A stretch of DNA of 5,841 bases, taken from Chloroflexota bacterium. Its GTDB lineage: Bacteria; Chloroflexota; Limnocylindria; Limnocylindrales; CSP1-4. The notes beneath the pieces are model-generated. The model was not told the origin of the DNA. It saw only the letters and a list, made by a program, of their open reading frames with translations, and searched no databases. Below are positions 4,951 to 5,841 of the stretch, in pieces; position 1 is the stretch's first letter, and every line of letters begins with the position of its first letter. A program made the translations under genes and the position numbers. Location: NCBI GenBank assembly GCA_021786265.1, contig JAJYNP010000170.1:1-5841 (forward strand), written 5' to 3'.

Positions 4951-5841
4951 TGCCATTCCCACAGCCGGGCACCGGCGGTATAGACCAACTAACCGGCGAC
5001 GTACTAGCCGGGCCGGGAACCGGCTCCCAGGCCGCGACCCTCGAGGCGACCGCCAACGTCGAGAGCGTGATCGCCGCGAACACGACCGTCGCGGGGGCCG
5101 TGCAAAAAACAGCCACCCCCGGCGGGGACCTCGCCGGCACGGGGAGCACCTACAGCACGCCCGAGCTCATCGCGGTCGGCACCGCCGGCACCGTCGGGGA
5201 CGCGAGTCACTACCCCGTCGTCACGACTGACACGAAAGGGCGGGTCACCGGCATGGTCGCGACCGCCGTTCCCGGGGGGACGCCCGCCACGACCGTCACG
5301 GGTCCGGACGTGTTCGGCGCGGCTGCGGTCGTCGGCACGAGCACGCTCTACGCCCGCGAGGACCACGACCACGGACTCCCCGCTGCGCCGGCGGTTCCCA
5401 CGCCCGCCACGACCGTCACGGGTCCGGACGTGTTCGGCGCGGCTGCTGTAGTAGGTACCGGTACCGAGTACGCCCGCATCGATCACGACCACGGACTGCC
5501 CGCCGCGCCCGCCGATATTCCGCTCTCCACCGTGACCACGGCAGGCGACCTCATCGTCGGTACGGGAGCAGGAACAGTAGGCAGGCTCGGGATTGGGGCG
5601 AATGGTGACGTGCTAACCGTGGCGGCAGGGGCGCTCGGCTATGCCGCGCCGTCCACGGGCGTGGACCTGTTGCAGTTCTTCCAATCAACCCTGCCCTCTA
5701 GCCAGAGCTGGACCTCTGTCGCCTACGGCAACGGGACGTTCGTCGCGGTGTCGGCTGGCCCCTCGACCGCCGCCGCGTACTCCACCAACGGTGGGGTGAC
5801 CTGGACGGCGGCAACGCTGCCCTCTATCCAGAGCTGGATCT
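4950..5841 (+). CDS. Fibre-like adhesion protein with DHDHG and beta-propeller-type repeats, partial (no stop in window)
   Basis: ATG 4950 shares its A with the upstream TAA (TAATG). The frame stays open to the window edge, so at least 297 residues are present and the C-terminus is missing. In order: a Gly/Ala/Thr-rich N-terminus; YPVVTTDTKGRVTG (88-101), a motif common in phage fibres; two 40-residue repeats at 111-150 and 151-190, each with TPATTVTGPDVFGAA and a DHDHGLP end; TTAGDLIVGTGAGTVGRLG (196-214), another motif widespread in phage structural proteins; and then SWTSVAYGNGTFVAVSAG (253-270) with YSTNGGVTW (277-285), typical of BNR/Kelch-like propeller blades. A second blade starts at residue 290 (TLPSIQSW), giving a 42-residue period. 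The likely role is a receptor-binding fibre or spike at the particle surface. The protein family is inferred from motifs, not from an alignment. Confidence 0.88.
   Translation, partial: MPFPQPGTGGIDQLTGDVLAGPGTGSQAATLEATANVESVIAANTTVAGAVQKTATPGGDLAGTGSTYSTPELIAVGTAGTVGDASHYPVVTTDTKGRVTGMVATAVPGGTPATTVTGPDVFGAAAVVGTSTLYAREDHDHGLPAAPAVPTPATTVTGPDVFGAAAVVGTGTEYARIDHDHGLPAAPADIPLSTVTTAGDLIVGTGAGTVGRLGIGANGDVLTVAAGALGYAAPSTGVDLLQFFQSTLPSSQSWTSVAYGNGTFVAVSAGPSTAAAYSTNGGVTWTAATLPSIQSWI
5280..5326 (+). repeat. 47-bp perfect direct repeat in the fibre gene, copy 1 (120-bp unit)
   Basis: Identical to 5400-5446 at an offset of 120 bp (40 codons). It is the start of the first DHDHG repeat. The remainder of the unit is similar in protein but differs at many bases. 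Confidence 0.93.
5400..5446 (+). repeat. 47-bp perfect direct repeat in the fibre gene, copy 2
   Basis: Second copy of 5280-5326. The two 40-residue units differ mainly at TSTLYARED against TGTEYARID before the shared HDHGLP. Confidence 0.93.
5691..5841 (+). repeat. Start of a 126-bp (42-residue) propeller-like repeat array, cut by the window edge
   Basis: CTGCCCTCTA-GCCAGAGCTGGA at 5691-5712 recurs almost exactly from 5817 (CTGCCCTCTA-TCCAGAGCTGGA). This gives a 126-bp period of blades reading LPSxQSW...YGNGTFVAV...YSTNGGVTW. Only one full unit is visible, and the number of blades cannot be known from here. Confidence 0.75.

Noticed and set aside
5004..5492. Minus-strand frame of 162 codons with internal repeats
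   Set aside because: Its repeats (SRAEHVRTRDGRGG) are the antisense image of the 120-bp repeats in the fibre gene.

Overview
This window is GC-rich (roughly two thirds G+C by eye) and packed with small genes, with only 29 bp of non-coding DNA between the two gene clusters. It looks like part of a bacteriophage or phage-like element of a high-GC bacterium. An actinobacterial host is plausible, from the GC content, the frequent GTG starts and the possible leaderless starts, but the sequence does not prove it. No terminase, portal, tail tube or tape-measure gene is visible, no capsid gene can be recognised, and there are no tRNA, rRNA, CRISPR or IS features.

Left cluster, minus strand, read from 3298 down to 10. 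In transcription order it holds a charged disordered protein (2900-3298), a small protein with one C-terminal membrane segment (2607-2900), a 321-residue protein with an N-terminal four-cysteine zinc motif and a hydrophobic region (1652-2617), and a Ser/Thr/Ala/Pro-rich protein (1123-1665). The last of these carries a second, well-initiated 70-codon gene nested in another frame (1334-1546). It is followed by a FtsK/HerA-type P-loop ATPase (341-1120) and a basic coiled-coil protein (10-363). Genes abut or overlap by up to 23 bp (the nested gene aside), so this is almost certainly one operon with coupled translation.

Right cluster, plus strand, from 3328 to the window edge. It holds a small single-span membrane protein (3328-3588), a Cys-rich probable zinc protein (3585-3995), two tandem paralogous beta-rich proteins (3998-4522 and 4522-4950) and the start of a long repetitive fibre-like protein (4950 to beyond 5841). 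The fibre carries two 40-residue repeats with a DHDHG motif and the beginning of a beta-propeller-like 42-residue repeat array. Stop and start codons overlap at three of the four junctions.

How the parts fit together (inference): a compact P-loop ATPase with a HerA/FtsK-style Gln motif, several small membrane proteins and an adhesion module suit a tailless, membrane-containing dsDNA phage (tectivirus-like or single-jelly-roll type). In such a phage the ATPase would package the genome and the right cluster would make vertex or receptor-binding structures. The 29-bp divergent spacer has a candidate -10 hexamer on each strand, each placed so that transcription would start at the A of the first ATG. 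The most unusual features are the nested gene, that compact divergent promoter, and the 86-bp perfectly identical segment shared by the two paralogs.
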